Source: Paraburkholderia sp. D15 (GTDB lineage: Bacteria > Pseudomonadota > Gammaproteobacteria > Burkholderiales > Burkholderiaceae). Taken from it: DNA of 64,000 nucleotides. Of this stretch, positions 42,726 through 53,334 are shown piece after piece (the stretch's first letter is position 1; every line of letters begins with the position of its first letter). A program made the position numbers and the translations under genes. The stretch lies in NCBI RefSeq assembly GCF_029910215.1, contig NZ_CP110395.1, positions 2,418,001 to 2,482,000 of the forward strand. Reading direction: 5' to 3'. Under the pieces are notes generated by a model. It had not been told where the DNA came from. It did no database searches and saw only the letters and a program-made list of their open reading frames with translations.

Positions 42726-43907
42726 TCAATCGCGCTCGACCGCCAGCGCCACGCCCATGCCACCGCCGATACACAGCGACGCCAGCCCCTTCTTCGCATC
42801 GCGCTTCTGCATTTCGTGCAGCAGCGTGACGAGAATCCGGCAGCCGGACGCGCCGATCGGATGGCCGATCGCGATCGCGCCGCCGTTCACGTTGATCTTC
42901 GACGTGTCCCAGCCCATCTGCTGATTGACGGCGCAGGCTTGCGCGGCGAATGCCTCGTTGATTTCCATCAGGTCCAGATCGGCCGGCGTCCAGCCCGCGC
43001 GTTCGAGACAGCGGCGCGAAGCCGGCACCGGGCCCATGCCCATCACCTTCGGATCCAGACCCGAGGTCGCGTAAGCCTTGATGCGCGCGAGCGGCTTCAG
43101 ACCGAGCGCTTCGGCCTTCTTCGCCGACATCACCAGCACCGCCGCCGCGCCGTCGTTCAGACCCGACGCGTTGGCCGCCGTGACCGAGCCTTCCTTCGAG
43201 AAGGCGGGCTTCAGACCCGCCAGCGATTCCGCCGACACGCCATGACGCACGAATTCGTCGGTGGCGAAACGCAGCGGCTCGCCCTTGCGCTGCGGGATCT
43301 CGACCGGCACGATTTCGTCGTCGAAACGGCCGGCCTTCTGCGCGGCTTCCGCCTTGTTCTGCGACAGCGCCGCGAACGCGTCCTGCTGCTCGCGCGTAAT
43401 GCCGTATTCCTTCGCGACGTTTTCCGCCGTCACGCCCATGTGGTACTGGTTGTAGACGTCCCACAAGCCGTCGACGATCATCGAGTCGACCAGCTTCGCG
43501 TCGCCCATGCGGAAACCGTCGCGCGAACCCGGCAGCACGTGCGGCGCGGCGCTCATGTTTTCCTGACCGCCGGCGATCACGATGTCGGCATCGCCCGCGA
43601 TGATCGCGTTGGCCGCCAGCATCACCGATTTCAGACCCGAGCCGCACACCACGTTGATCGTCATGCCGGGCACGGCATTGGGCAGGCCGGCCTTGATCAC
43701 CGCCTGACGCGCCGGATTCTGGCCCGACCCCGCGGTCAGCACCTGACCCAGAATCACTTCGCTCACCTGTTCGGGCTTCAGACCGGCCCGCTCCAGCACC
43801 GCCTTGATCACCGTGGCGCCAAGCTCGGGCGCCGGAACCTTCGACAGCGATCCACCGAATTTGCCAACTGCCGTACGGGCGGCCGATACGATCACAACAT
43901 CAGTCAT
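42726..43907 (-). CDS. phaA: Acetyl-CoA acetyltransferase PhaA
   Basis: A biosynthetic thiolase that condenses two acetyl-CoA. The reactive Cys is in [20 protein letters not shown], with the other catalytic motifs [20 protein letters not shown] and [16 protein letters not shown]. At 393 residues it matches Ralstonia PhaA. GGAGG lies 9 bases before the ATG. It follows phaC by about 150 bases and precedes phaB, the order seen in Ralstonia. The local paralogue BktB differs in its active-site region and N-terminus. Confidence 0.96.
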   Translation of the reverse strand: MTDVVIVSAARTAVGKFGGSLSKVPAPELGATVIKAVLERAGLKPEQVSEVILGQVLTAGSGQNPARQAVIKAGLPNAVPGMTINVVCGSGLKSVMLAANAIIAGDADIVIAGGQENMSAAPHVLPGSRDGFRMGDAKLVDSMIVDGLWDVYNQYHMGVTAENVAKEYGITREQQDAFAALSQNKAEAAQKAGRFDDEIVPVEIPQRKGEPLRFATDEFVRHGVSAESLAGLKPAFSKEGSVTAANASGLNDGAAAVLVMSAKKAEALGLKPLARIKAYATSGLDPKVMGMGPVPASRRCLERAGWTPADLDLMEINEAFAAQACAVNQQMGWDTSKINVNGGAIAIGHPIGASGCRILVTLLHEMQKRDAKKGLASLCIGGGMGVALAVERD

Positions 43908-44057
43908 TTGCTTATCCTCCGGGCAAGCCGGCCAACTACGCCGCAGCCCGTCAAGTTAAAAAAATCTCGTTGCCCAAACCCGCAGTTTCCACGCGCATCG
44001 CCTGCTCCCGACGCGCATTCGCTTCGCACGACACCGCGCTTTCCAGCGCGTGCCGAC

Positions 44058-46010
44058 CTACTCCCGTTGCCGCACGTAACGGCCCGGCGCCGGTTCGATC
44101 ACCGGGAAGTCGTCCGAGCCGGCCGCCGCGCGCGGCTTGACCTTCTTGCCGCTGTACTGGTCGAGCCACGTGGTCCATTCGGGCCACCAGCTGCCGGGTA
44201 CTTCGACCGCAGCGTCGAACCAGTCGTCCGCGGTTTCCGGCAGCGTTTTCGGGTCACCCTCCAGCGTCCAGAAATTGCGCTTCTTCTTGGCAGGCGGATT
44301 GATCACGCCCGCGATGTGTCCCGATGCGCCGAGCACGAACTTCAGCGGCCCGGTCAGCAGCGGCACGGACGCGTACGCGGTTTGCCACGGCACGATATGG
44401 TCTTCGCGTGAACCGTAGATGAAGGTCGGCACGTCGATCTTCGACAGATCGATCGGCTCGCCGCACACGGTCAACGCGTTCGGTTCGCGCAGACGGTTCT
44501 CAAGATACGTATTGCGCAGATACCAGACGTACATCGGTCCCGGCAGGCTGGTCGAATCGCTGTTCCAGTACAGCAGATCGAACGGCACCGGCGTGCGTCC
44601 CTTGAGGTAATTGTCGACGACGTAGTTCCACACCAGATCGTTCGGCCGCAGGAACGAGAACGTGTTGGCGAACTCGATGCCGCGCATCAGTCCCGGCGCG
44701 CCATTCTTGCCGCCGATGGTCTGCTCGCGCATCTGCACGTGCGCCTCGTCGACGAACACGTCGAGCACACCGGTGTCGGTGAAGTCGAGCATCGCGGTGA
44801 GCAGCGTCATCGACGCGGCCGGATGTTCGCCGCGCGCCGCGGCCACGGCCAGCGCGGTGGCGAGCATCGTACCGCCGACGCAGAAGCCGAGCGTGTTGAT
44901 CTGCTCGCGCCCGCTGATCTTGCCGACGGTCTCGATGGCCGCAAGCACGCCGTCGCCGATGTAGTCGTCCCAGGTCTTGTGCGCGATCGATTGATCCGCA
45001 TTGCGCCACGAAATCAGGAACACCTGATGACCCGAATCGAGCCCGTGCGCGACCAGCGAATTCTCGGGTTGCAGATCGAGGATGTAGAACTTGTTGATGC
45101 AAGGCGGCACGATCAGCAACGGCCGTTCGCGCACGGTGGCGGTTCGCGGCTTGTACTGAATGAGCTGCATCAGCTCGTTTTCGAAGACGACCGAGCCTTC
45201 GGTATTCGCGAGATTTTCGCCGACCACGAAACGCGACTCGTCGGTTTGCGAGATCTTGCCGCGCTGCAGATCGCCGAGCAGATTCATCACACCCTGCCGC
45301 AGGCTCTCGCCCTTGCTGTCCAGCAGGGTTTTCTGCGCTTCCGGATTCAATGCGAAGAAGTTGCTCGGCGAGGCCGCCGCGGTCCATTGCTGGACGGCGA
45401 AGCGCACGCGCTCGCGCACCTTCGGCTCGGTGTCGAGCGCGTCGACCATTTCCTGCAGATAGCGCGCGTTCAGCAGATACCAGGCGGCCGTAAACGCATA
45501 GGCCGGCGCGGCGCTCCAGGCTTCCGCGCTGAAGCGGCGATCCTTGAGTTCGGGCGCCTTGACGGCCGACGAGCTGGCCTGCTGGATCAGCTCCAATGCC
45601 TCGCGCGAATAATCGGCCTGCAGTTTCTGCAGGCGGTCGGCGGGAATCGCGGCGCTGGGAATATTCAGACCGGCAAACGACGGCAGCGACGGCATGGCGC
45701 CGGCGGCCAGCTTGCTGAAATCGGGCATGCCGGGGAACGACGGCATCTGCGGCAAACCGAAGCCGGCCATGGACGGCATGCCCACCGGCGGCATACCTGG
45801 CATGTTGAACATCTGGGGAGGCATCTGCGGCATGGTGAACGGTGCGCCGCTGGCGCCCGGCGGCGTGCCGAGCGAACGCCATGCATTCATCCACACGTCG
45901 AAAAATTGCTGCATGCCAGCGGCCGGCGTTGCACCGCTCGTACCGGCCTGCTGCGTCTGCTCCTTGGCGGAGTCCGTGCTGGGGGAAGCTGAGGAATGAG
46001 ATGCTGCCAT
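44058..46010 (-). CDS. phaC: Class I PHA synthase PhaC
   Basis: It polymerises (R)-3-hydroxyacyl-CoA into PHA granules. The synthase box is NTLGFCVGGTMLATAL with nucleophile Cys377; the catalytic Asp and His lie in FIYGSREDHIVPW and VLGASGHIAGVINPPAKKK. The N-terminal 100 residues are Pro/Met/Gly-rich (FNMPGMPPVGMPSMAGFG), the variable region of class I enzymes. With the start at 46010 it has 650 residues, somewhat longer than Ralstonia PhaC (589) because of this region. The open frame upstream is longer but covers the promoter. Confidence 0.95.
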   Translation of the reverse strand: MAASHSSASPSTDSAKEQTQQAGTSGATPAAGMQQFFDVWMNAWRSLGTPPGASGAPFTMPQMPPQMFNMPGMPPVGMPSMAGFGLPQMPSFPGMPDFSKLAAGAMPSLPSFAGLNIPSAAIPADRLQKLQADYSREALELIQQASSSAVKAPELKDRRFSAEAWSAAPAYAFTAAWYLLNARYLQEMVDALDTEPKVRERVRFAVQQWTAAASPSNFFALNPEAQKTLLDSKGESLRQGVMNLLGDLQRGKISQTDESRFVVGENLANTEGSVVFENELMQLIQYKPRTATVRERPLLIVPPCINKFYILDLQPENSLVAHGLDSGHQVFLISWRNADQSIAHKTWDDYIGDGVLAAIETVGKISGREQINTLGFCVGGTMLATALAVAAARGEHPAASMTLLTAMLDFTDTGVLDVFVDEAHVQMREQTIGGKNGAPGLMRGIEFANTFSFLRPNDLVWNYVVDNYLKGRTPVPFDLLYWNSDSTSLPGPMYVWYLRNTYLENRLREPNALTVCGEPIDLSKIDVPTFIYGSREDHIVPWQTAYASVPLLTGPLKFVLGASGHIAGVINPPAKKKRNFWTLEGDPKTLPETADDWFDAAVEVPGSWWPEWTTWLDQYSGKKVKPRAAAGSDDFPVIEPAPGRYVRQRE

Positions 46011-46126
46011 GCCTGCTTTTGACCGGTAAGTCCTTGCGGACGGGTTGAGAGGCAGGTTCGTGCGCAAGTGGGCGATTGCTCGCGACCTCGTCACGCCCTG
46101 TCCCTGTACGAGGAGCCGTGAGGAAC

Positions 46127-46156
46127 ATTCTTGCTCCCCATCCCAAGGCATGTCAA
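46127..46156 (-). promoter_or_regulatory. phaC promoter
   Basis: On the minus strand TTGACA (46156-46151) is followed after exactly 18 bases by AAGAAT (46132-46127), about 117 bases before the phaC start. This matches the layout I recall for the Ralstonia phaC promoter (TTGACA-N18-AACAAT). It is the likely sigma-70 promoter of the PHA cluster. Confidence 0.65.
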
Positions 46157-46475
46157 TGCTTGTTCCCGATTTTGCCGCAGTGCGATAGTTTTTTAATTAT
46201 CGTTTTCCCTGTGTAGCAGATCGCGCTTTTGCGGCATGAATCGGCGAGCGCTGGATGAGCGAAAAAAAGCGCTCATCCAGCATAGGTTTATCTGCGTTTA
46301 TCCATTCGCTCAAGAACGCTTTTCGCGGTGGATTTGCGCTATCGCACAAAATTCTGGCAGCGCAGCAAAACAGCCTGCCGCGCCTCCGAATAAACCCGCA
46401 TAGGGGAAGTGCCGGGAATGCATCGCGCGGCTGTTACGTCGATACGAATCGCCGGCCGGCACCGGTACGCGCAAC
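46157..46475. other. Intergenic region upstream of phaC
   Basis: About 320 bases between the phaC promoter and the pgeF stop. It contains an AT-rich block near 46185-46205, which may be an upstream element, and a 12-bp inverted repeat (46250-46281). No gene is visible on either strand. Confidence 0.6.
46250..46281. repeat. Perfect 12-bp inverted repeat with A-rich loop
   Basis: GCTGGATGAGCG (46250-46261) pairs with CGCTCATCCAGC (46270-46281) around AAAAAAAG. There is no T-run after the stem on either strand, though the minus strand puts the T-run inside the loop. It may be a regulatory hairpin or the 3' end of pgeF transcripts. Confidence 0.75.
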
Positions 46476-47342
46476 TCAATCCGCGATGGTCTGCGCGCGG
46501 TCGTCGATCCAGATCAGCGCGGCCATGCGTCCGGTCTCGCGATCGCGTCGATACGAATAAAAACGCTCGCGCAAGGTGACCGTGCAGAGATCGCCGCCGG
46601 TCACGCGCGTCACGCCGAGACGCTGCAAACGCAGGCGCGCGAGTGCCGGCAGATCGGCGAGATATTTGCCCTCGTTGTCCGGATGGCCCACGAAGGCGCG
46701 CGCCGTCGCGTCGCGTTGTGCGTCGTCCACGTTGCCTGCGTCGTTCATGAAGGCGTCACGCACGTCTGCACCGACTTCGAATGCCGTCGGACCGATCGAC
46801 GGGCCGAGGTACGCATGCAATTCGCACGGCTCGACACCTGCGAGCCCAGCAACCCGCTGCGCGGTGCGTTCGACGATGCCTGCCGCCAGCCCGCGCCATC
46901 CAGCATGCGCCGCGCCGACCGCGCGGCCCGCCGCATCGCAGAACAGCACCGGCATGCAATCGGCGACCATCACCACGCAGACGACACCGGGACGATCGGC
47001 GATGCTCGCGTCGGCGCTCGTGGGCGCGCCGGTCGCGTGCAATTGCGCCAGCACGTCCTCGGCACGCACGATGCCCGCGCCGTGAATCTGTTCGAGCCAC
47101 GCGGCTTCCTCGACGCCGGCGACGTTCAGCAGTCGTGCGCGATTGGCGGCGACCGCGGCCGGATCGTCGCCGGCTTTCATGCCGAGGTTGAGGCCACCAG
47201 GCAAGTCGGCATCGTCGCGCCAGCGGCCGAACGGCGGCAGGCTGACGCCGCCGTCGCGGGTGGTGACGAGGGCGCGCACGCGCGGCGAGACGTTCCACGC
47301 GGGTTGCACGACGTCAGCGATGCTCAGGTCGGGCAGGTTCAT
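46476..47342 (-). CDS. pgeF: Peptidoglycan editing factor PgeF (YfiH/laccase-like)
   Basis: A 288-residue member of the YfiH/LACC1 family. E. coli YfiH removes wrongly inserted Ser from peptidoglycan precursors; homologues also act on purine nucleosides. The metal-binding motif is [20 protein letters not shown], preceded by [20 protein letters not shown] (catalytic Cys and His). [14 protein letters not shown] is also conserved. Its ATG overlaps the rluD stop (ATGA), so both are translated together, a standard pairing in proteobacteria. Confidence 0.92.
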   Translation of the reverse strand: MNLPDLSIADVVQPAWNVSPRVRALVTTRDGGVSLPPFGRWRDDADLPGGLNLGMKAGDDPAAVAANRARLLNVAGVEEAAWLEQIHGAGIVRAEDVLAQLHATGAPTSADASIADRPGVVCVVMVADCMPVLFCDAAGRAVGAAHAGWRGLAAGIVERTAQRVAGLAGVEPCELHAYLGPSIGPTAFEVGADVRDAFMNDAGNVDDAQRDATARAFVGHPDNEGKYLADLPALARLRLQRLGVTRVTGGDLCTVTLRERFYSYRRDRETGRMAALIWIDDRAQTIAD

Positions 47343-48847
47343 GCGCGATCGTCCCTGGCGGAGCGGCGGGTTGTTTTGCGCGGGGCTTTGGGTTTGGGCG
47401 CGGCGGGATCGGCATTGTCGCGAGCGGTGTCGCGAACGGTGTCGGTCGCGGTGTCGTTCCCGGCGGCTGCATCGTCAGCGGGATTCGCTTCGTCGTGGTC
47501 GACTTCGTCGGCCGCTTCGTCATCGCCTTCTTCGACGCCGGCTTCGTCGTGCCCTTCTTCGTCTTGCCCTTCTTCGTCGTGCTCGTCGTGCTCGTCGTGC
47601 CCGTCGTCGTGCCCGGATGCGCCGTCTTCGCCCACGTCCGCACCCTCGTCCTCATCGAGCGACGCCTCGTAATCGTCTTCCTCGTAGTACGTCTCGTCGA
47701 ACTCGCCCGCGTCATCGCGGCCGAGACCGAGCGCCGCCGACAGCGCCTCCATGTCTTCCGGCACATCGGCGCGCCAGTTCATCGTGCGGCCGGTGCGGGG
47801 ATGGACCAGGCCGAGCCGCCAGGCATGCAGCGCCTGACGCGCGAAGCCCCCAGGCAGCGGCGTGACCGAACGCTTGCCGCGCGCGCGCCCATACACCGGA
47901 TCGCCGAGCAGCGGATGCCCGGTATGCGCGCAATGCACGCGAATCTGATGCGTGCGGCCGGTTTCCAGATCGCAGGTGATCGCCGTCACCGGCTGACGTT
48001 CCCAGATCGTCGTCTCGACTCGGCGGAAATGCGTGCGCGCCGGTTTGCCCGACGCGCCCGTCACCACCGCCATGCGGGTACGTTCGCGCGGATCGCGGCC
48101 GATCGGCGCGTCGATCGTGCCTTCCTCGGGCATGTTGCCCCACACCAGCGCGAGATAGCGGCGCTTCACCGTGCGCGCCTGCAACTGGCGCACCAGATCG
48201 GTCTGCGCCTCGAGCGTGCGCGCCACCACCATCAGCCCGGACGTCTCCTTGTCCAGCCGATGCACGATGCCCGCGCGCGGCAGTCCCGCGGCGGCCTCGC
48301 CGTAGCGGTAGAGCAACCCGTTGAGCACCGTGCCGCTCCAGTTGCCGGCCGCCGGATGCACGACCATGCCGGCGGGCTTGTTGATCACCACCAGCGTGTC
48401 GTCCTCGTAGACGATCTCGAGCGGCACCGGTTCGGGCGTAAACGCGAGTTGTTCGGGCAGCAGATCCGGCACGAGTTCGATGCTCGCGCCGAGCGGCACC
48501 GGCTGGCGGATCTTTGCCGGCTTGCCGTCGATGCGCACGCGCTGCGCCTCGATCCAGCTTTGCAGGCGGTTGCGCGAGAACTCGGGAAATACCCTCGCCA
48601 GCACCTTGTCGAGCCGTTCGCCGGCCAGTTCGTCGGGCACGACAATGTTACGCGGGGTCTCGTCGGTCACCCGGTTCGCGACCGTCGGCACAAGGCTTTG
48701 CGGGTCGACGGCGGCGAGCGCGTCGGCGCCGAGATCGTCGTCTAGGGAATCGACGCCCAACGCGTCGGAGGGGTCGGCGCTTACGCTATAATCTTCGTTG
48801 CTATTCCCGGCACCGGTAGCGGTACCTGGAGTATTTGAGCGGGTCAT
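47339..48847 (-). CDS. rluD: 23S rRNA pseudouridine synthase RluD, with long acidic tail
   Basis: It converts U1911, U1915 and U1917 of 23S rRNA to pseudouridine. An S4-like domain ([20 protein letters not shown]) leads the catalytic domain with the Asp in [18 protein letters not shown] and the later [19 protein letters not shown]. The family core ends near residue 375. Beyond it is a C-terminal extension of about 125 residues, extremely acidic and histidine-containing ([14 protein letters not shown]), ending in a basic patch; the N-terminus also carries about 65 extra residues. It is divergent from bamD. Confidence 0.93.
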   Translation of the reverse strand: MTRSNTPGTATGAGNSNEDYSVSADPSDALGVDSLDDDLGADALAAVDPQSLVPTVANRVTDETPRNIVVPDELAGERLDKVLARVFPEFSRNRLQSWIEAQRVRIDGKPAKIRQPVPLGASIELVPDLLPEQLAFTPEPVPLEIVYEDDTLVVINKPAGMVVHPAAGNWSGTVLNGLLYRYGEAAAGLPRAGIVHRLDKETSGLMVVARTLEAQTDLVRQLQARTVKRRYLALVWGNMPEEGTIDAPIGRDPRERTRMAVVTGASGKPARTHFRRVETTIWERQPVTAITCDLETGRTHQIRVHCAHTGHPLLGDPVYGRARGKRSVTPLPGGFARQALHAWRLGLVHPRTGRTMNWRADVPEDMEALSAALGLGRDDAGEFDETYYEEDDYEASLDEDEGADVGEDGASGHDDGHDEHDEHDEEGQDEEGHDEAGVEEGDDEAADEVDHDEANPADDAAAGNDTATDTVRDTARDNADPAAPKPKAPRKTTRRSARDDRA

Positions 48848-48885
48848 TGAGTCTGGGTCACCTGGACGTAAAGCTAGACTGGAAA

Positions 48886-49746
48886 ATGCGAGCCTTGAAC
48901 ACCATCACTAAAGCGGCGATCAATTTGGCGGCCATCAAGAAGGCGGCCCGGAAAGTGGCCGGATACTTTGCGTGTGCCGCGGCCGTCGCCGTTGTCGCGG
49001 CTTGCCACGGCCTGCCGGAAAAGACCGACGAAACGGCAACGTGGAACAACAACAAATTATATACGGAGGCGAACGATGCCTTGACCGGTGGTGACTTCGG
49101 CAAGTGCGCGAAATACTTCGAACTGCTCGAAGGCCGCGACCCGTTCGGCCACTTCGCGCAACAGGCACAGATCAACGTCGCTTACTGCAACTGGAAAGAC
49201 AACGAGAACGCCGCCGCCGACCAGGCGATCGACCGCTTCATCCAGCTGCACCCGGATCATCCGGACATCGCTTACGCGTACTACCTGAAGGGCATGATCC
49301 ACTTCAACGACGACCTCGGTCTGTTCGGCCGCTTCTCCGGCCAGGACATGAGCGAGCGCGATCCGAAGTCGCTGCGCGAGTCGTATGACGCGTTCAAGGT
49401 GGTGGTCGACAAGTATCCGAACAGCAAGTACGCACCGGACGCCGCGCAACGCATGCGCTACATCGTGAACGCACTGGCGTCGCACGAAGTCCACGCGGCG
49501 GATTATTACTATCGCCGTGGCGCGTATGTCGCCGCGATCAACCGCGCGCAGCTGGCGCTGACGCAATACAAGAACGCACCGGCAATCGAAGACGCGCTGC
49601 ACATCATGATGCTGTCGTACCAGAAGCTGAACCAGCCGCAACTGGCCGACGACACCAAGCGCGTGCTGGCCGGCACCTTCCCGGACAGCCCATACATCAC
49701 GGGTCACGCGCGTCCGGGCAAGGAAAAGTCGTGGTGGCAATTCTAA
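48886..49746 (+). CDS. bamD: Outer-membrane assembly lipoprotein BamD
   Basis: An essential lipoprotein of the BAM complex. The signal peptide ends in a lipobox ([12 protein letters not shown], lipid-bearing Cys just after VVAA). Tetratricopeptide-like helices follow, with typical stretches [33 protein letters not shown] and [16 protein letters not shown]. The start at 48886 ([11 protein letters not shown]) avoids overlap with rluD, whose start at 48847 is divergent, and gives 286 residues. The divergent rluD/bamD pair is conserved in beta- and gamma-proteobacteria. A strong terminator follows. Confidence 0.95.
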   Translation: MRALNTITKAAINLAAIKKAARKVAGYFACAAAVAVVAACHGLPEKTDETATWNNNKLYTEANDALTGGDFGKCAKYFELLEGRDPFGHFAQQAQINVAYCNWKDNENAAADQAIDRFIQLHPDHPDIAYAYYLKGMIHFNDDLGLFGRFSGQDMSERDPKSLRESYDAFKVVVDKYPNSKYAPDAAQRMRYIVNALASHEVHAADYYYRRGAYVAAINRAQLALTQYKNAPAIEDALHIMMLSYQKLNQPQLADDTKRVLAGTFPDSPYITGHARPGKEKSWWQF

Positions 49747-49828
49747 GCCGCGATCCACTGAAGCTGAGCTGAATCTGCCCTGAACCCGACCTGAGCGTTA
49801 AGCCGACCACGCTGACGTTCAGGGTTCA

Positions 49829-49870
49829 AAACAAAAACGCCACGATTTCACAATCGTGGCGTTTTTGTTT
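49829..49870. terminator. Bidirectional terminator between bamD and rlmD
   Basis: AAAACGCCACGATT pairs with AATCGTGGCGTTTT around TCAC, flanked by A-rich and T-rich runs on both sides. It serves bamD on the plus strand and rlmD on the minus strand. Confidence 0.93.
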
Positions 49871-49918
49871 GTGCGAGGCGGTCAACCACCCCGTCCGGAT
49901 CGATTCAATCGAGCAAAC

Positions 49919-51337
49919 TCAATCCCGCTCGAACAAGGCAATCGACTCCACGTGCGATGTATGCGGGAACATGTTCACCACGCCCGCGCCAACCAGCCGG
50001 TAGCCGGCCTCGTGCACCAGCAGACCGGCATCGCGCGCGAGCGTCGCCGGCGCGCAGGACACGTAGACGATACGCTTAGGCAACGGCCCGTTACCGCTTT
50101 GCGCGATCTCCGCGAGCGCCTTGGCGACGGCGAGCGCGCCTTCGCGCGGCGGATCGATCAGGAACTTGTCAAAGTGGCCGAGCGCGCGGAGGTCGTCGGC
50201 GGTGACTTCGAACAGGTTGCGGCACGCGAACGACGTGTGCGCCGCCACGCCGTTCAATTCGGCATTGGCAAGCGCGCGCGAAGTCAGCACCTCGCTGCCT
50301 TCGATCCCCACCACTTCCCGCGAAATCCGCGCGAGCGGCAGCGTGAAATTGCCGATCCCGCAGAACAGATCCAGCACCCGGTCGGTCCGCGCCGGCGCCA
50401 GCAGCCGCAGCGCGCGGCTGACCAGCACGCGGTTGATCGCGTGATTCACCTGGGTGAAATCGGTCGGCTTGAACGGCATGCGGATGTCGTATTCCGGCAG
50501 CGTGTAGTCGAGCTGCTGATCAAGCGGGTAAAACGGCGTCACCGTATCGGGGCCACCCGGCTGCAGCCACCACTGCACCTTGTGCTGATCGGCGAAGTCG
50601 CGCAGCACCTGCTCGTCGGCCTCGGTGATCGGCTCGAGATTGCGCAGCACCAGCGCCGTGACGGACGAACCGACCGCCAGTTCGATCTGCGGCATGCGGT
50701 CGTGAATCGACAGCTTGCGGACCATGAAGCGCAGCGGCATCAGCATGGCCGACACGTGCGGCGGCAAGACCTCGCAGGTTTTCATATCCGCGATGTAGCT
50801 GCTCTTCTTCTCATGGAAGCCGATGCGCATGCCGCCCTTTTCCGGCAGATACCGCACGGCCAGACGGGCGCGATAACGGTAGCCCCACGACGGTCCGTGG
50901 ATCGGCCGGAACACCGTCTCCGGACGCAGCTTCGCGAGATGCTGCAGATTGTCCTCGAGCACGCGCTGTTTCACCGCGACCTGGGCGCGCACGTCCAGAT
51001 GCTGCATCGAACAACCGCCGCAGATATCGAAATGCGCGCATTTCGGCTTGGTGCGGATCACGCTTTCGCGGAACACCTGGACCACTTCGGCCTGCTCGTA
51101 TTTCGGTTTGCTGCGATGCGTCGAATAGCTGACGCGCTCGCCGGGCAATGCACCTTCGACGAAGATCACCTTGCCCGGCGTGCCGTCCTCACTCTCGGTA
51201 CGGCCGACGCCGCGCGCTTCCATGTCGAGCGACACGATTTCGATAATCGGCTCATGGCCGGTGACGACGAGTGCGGGCGCCGGCGGCGGCGTCTTCTGGC
51301 GCTTCGGCGAGCGACGATGGGGGGCAGTTCGGGACAC
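49919..51337 (-). CDS. rlmD: 23S rRNA (uracil-1939-C5)-methyltransferase RlmD
   Basis: A SAM-dependent enzyme that methylates U1939. The TRAM domain is N-terminal ([20 protein letters not shown]), the iron-sulphur cluster ligands are in [15 protein letters not shown] plus one further Cys, and the catalytic core has [17 protein letters not shown] and the nucleophile in [16 protein letters not shown]. Its 472 residues match the family. It starts with GTG at 51337, with AGGAAG upstream. It follows the exonuclease gene by 124 bases on the minus strand. Confidence 0.93.
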   Translation of the reverse strand: MSRTAPHRRSPKRQKTPPPAPALVVTGHEPIIEIVSLDMEARGVGRTESEDGTPGKVIFVEGALPGERVSYSTHRSKPKYEQAEVVQVFRESVIRTKPKCAHFDICGGCSMQHLDVRAQVAVKQRVLEDNLQHLAKLRPETVFRPIHGPSWGYRYRARLAVRYLPEKGGMRIGFHEKKSSYIADMKTCEVLPPHVSAMLMPLRFMVRKLSIHDRMPQIELAVGSSVTALVLRNLEPITEADEQVLRDFADQHKVQWWLQPGGPDTVTPFYPLDQQLDYTLPEYDIRMPFKPTDFTQVNHAINRVLVSRALRLLAPARTDRVLDLFCGIGNFTLPLARISREVVGIEGSEVLTSRALANAELNGVAAHTSFACRNLFEVTADDLRALGHFDKFLIDPPREGALAVAKALAEIAQSGNGPLPKRIVYVSCAPATLARDAGLLVHEAGYRLVGAGVVNMFPHTSHVESIALFERD

Positions 51338-51461
51338 CTGCGACTTCCTGACAAACTTGGGGGAAAGGCGAGATTGTAGACGAAGCGCGGGCCGCGCCAG
51401 CGATTCCGGGACGTGGGTCGATGCGGGAAACGCGCGGCCAGCCGCGGAACGAACGAAACCG

Positions 51462-52238
51462 CTACTGCTCGAACGCCGCCAGATACTCGGCCCACTGGGG
51501 CGCGGTTTCCTGCGCGAGCGCGTTCTTCACCAGGTTGATCTCATCGGCGTATTCCTGCGCCGAAAACGCGCCGCGAATCAGCTGGAAGCGGCAATACAGC
51601 AGGTACGTGTTGACGACGTCGGTCTCGCAGTAATTACGGATTTCCTCGATCCGCCCTTCCTGATACGCATGCCATACCTGGCTGCCGTCCATGCCCATCT
51701 TGCCGGGAAAGCCGCACATCTTCGCGAGCGCGTCGAGCGGCGCATTGGCGCGCGCCTGATACATCGCGAGCACGTCCATCAGATCGGTATGGCGCGCGTG
51801 ATAGCGGCTGATGTAGTTGTTCCACTTGAACTCGCGGTCGTCTTCGCCGAGATCCCAGAATCGATACGCCGGAATGCCGTTGACGAGCGCCCGGTAGTTC
51901 AGCACCGGCAGGTCGAAGCCGCCGCCGTTCCACGACACGAGTTGCGGCGTGTACTTCTCGATCACGCGATAGAAGGACTGCACCAGCGCGGCCTCGCCGT
52001 CTTCCGGCGTGCCGAGCGAGCGCACCCGGAAGCCGTTGTTGTCGCGAAACACGCAGGAAATGGCCGCGACACGTTGCAGATGGTGCGGCAGGAAATCGCC
52101 GCCGGTCTTCTCGCGGCGCGCGGCGAACGCGTGCTCGGCGACTTCGGCGTCGGTCAGCGTGGCGGGTAGATCTTCGAGGCGGCGAATGCCGGCGACATCG
52201 GGAATCGTCTCGATGTCGAAAACAAGAATCGGTGTCAT
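51462..52238 (-). CDS. 3'-5' exonuclease, PolB-like exonuclease family
   Basis: A 258-residue DnaQ/RNase H-like nuclease of the predicted PolB-exonuclease-like group. The acidic residues are visible as [10 protein letters not shown] (DxE), [13 protein letters not shown] (middle motif) and [16 protein letters not shown] (final Asp). [13 protein letters not shown] is also typical. The gene starts 5 bases beyond the stop of rpoS, so it is probably cotranscribed with the stress sigma factor. Its substrate is unknown. Confidence 0.87.
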   Translation of the reverse strand: MTPILVFDIETIPDVAGIRRLEDLPATLTDAEVAEHAFAARREKTGGDFLPHHLQRVAAISCVFRDNNGFRVRSLGTPEDGEAALVQSFYRVIEKYTPQLVSWNGGGFDLPVLNYRALVNGIPAYRFWDLGEDDREFKWNNYISRYHARHTDLMDVLAMYQARANAPLDALAKMCGFPGKMGMDGSQVWHAYQEGRIEEIRNYCETDVVNTYLLYCRFQLIRGAFSAQEYADEINLVKNALAQETAPQWAEYLAAFEQ

Positions 52239-52243
52239 CGGTG

Positions 52244-53323
52244 TTATAGAACGGCGTCCTTGCGAACACCGTTGGAGGCGAAGAAGCGCTTCAGCCGCAC
52301 CAGCGCTTCCTGTTGGATCTGGCGCACACGCTCGCGCGTGAGGCCCATTTCGTCAGCCAGCTCTTCGAGCGTGGCGGGTTCGATGTGATTGAGGCCGAAG
52401 CGACGCTCGATCACATGCCGATGCTTGTCCGACAGCCGCGCGAGCCAGGCGCGCGTCAACGTTTCGAGTTCGCGATGCTGCACTTCGGCGTCCGGCGACT
52501 GACTCTGGTCGTCCGACAGCAGATCGAGCAGACTGCTCGCCGGATCGAGATCGAGCGGCGCATCCAGCGAGGCGGTGTGCTCGTTCAGCGCGAGGATATC
52601 GGTGACTTCGTCGGTCGTCTTGCCGGTCAGATAGGCGATGTCGTCGATGCTGGCATCGCGGCGTTCAGCCGCTTCGCCGGAGTTCATCGAATTCTTTTCC
52701 AGATGGCGTTTCGCGCGCAGCACCTGATTGAGTTCACGAATCACGTGAACCGGCAGACGCACCGTGCGCGCCTGGTTCATGATCGCGCGCTCGATGCTTT
52801 GACGGATCCACCACGTGGCATATGTCGAGAAACGGAAGCCGCGCGTGGGATCGAATTTCTCGATCGCGTGCATCAGGCCGAGATTGCCTTCCTCGATCAG
52901 ATCGAGCAACGGCACGCCGCGATTCAGATAGCCCTTGGCGATGCTGACCACGAGCCGCAAATTGCGCTCGATCATCACCTGCCGCGCTTCGAACTCGCCG
53001 GCCTTCGCAAGACGCGAGTATTTCTGCTCTTCCTCGACGGTGAGCAGCGGCTTGACGCTAATGCGGTTCAGGTAATGCTGAATGGTGTCGGCCGTCAGCT
53101 CGGCTTGCAGCAGTGCGCGGAAATCGTCGGCGTCCGGCGCGGCTTCGCTCGCGCCTTCGCGAGCATCGCCCTCTTCCGCGCCACCCTGGCGATCGTCGAG
53201 TTCGCGTTCCTCGACGACTTCCTCTTCGACTTCCGAAGCGCCGCTATCGTCCACCGAAGCGGATCCAGCTTGGCTGATCTTCTCAGACTCGGCTTGCGAC
53301 GGGCGGCGCTTCGATTTCGGCAT
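52244..53323 (-). CDS. rpoS: RNA polymerase sigma factor RpoS
   Basis: The stationary-phase and general-stress sigma factor. Region 2 holds LLDLIEEGNLGLMHAIEKFD and RGFRFSTYATWWIRQSIERA, region 3 has VRLPVHVIRELNQVLRAKRH, and region 4 ends with LADEMGLTRERVRQIQQEAL for -35 recognition. An acidic N-terminal extension (SEVEEEVVEERELDDRQGGA) of about 65 residues makes it longer (359) than E. coli RpoS (330). It follows nlpD by 11 bases. In E. coli a major rpoS promoter lies in nlpD; this is likely here but not shown. Confidence 0.96.
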   Translation of the reverse strand: MPKSKRRPSQAESEKISQAGSASVDDSGASEVEEEVVEERELDDRQGGAEEGDAREGASEAAPDADDFRALLQAELTADTIQHYLNRISVKPLLTVEEEQKYSRLAKAGEFEARQVMIERNLRLVVSIAKGYLNRGVPLLDLIEEGNLGLMHAIEKFDPTRGFRFSTYATWWIRQSIERAIMNQARTVRLPVHVIRELNQVLRAKRHLEKNSMNSGEAAERRDASIDDIAYLTGKTTDEVTDILALNEHTASLDAPLDLDPASSLLDLLSDDQSQSPDAEVQHRELETLTRAWLARLSDKHRHVIERRFGLNHIEPATLEELADEMGLTRERVRQIQQEALVRLKRFFASNGVRKDAVL

Positions 53324-53334
53324 GGTCGTATCGC

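Noticed and set aside
44739..45992. Plus-strand open frame opposite phaC
   Set aside because: Composition is Arg/His/Gly-rich and antisense to a clear PHA synthase.
46250..46281. Insertion-sequence end
   Set aside because: The inverted repeat is close and symmetrical, with no transposase, no partner end and no target duplication in the region.
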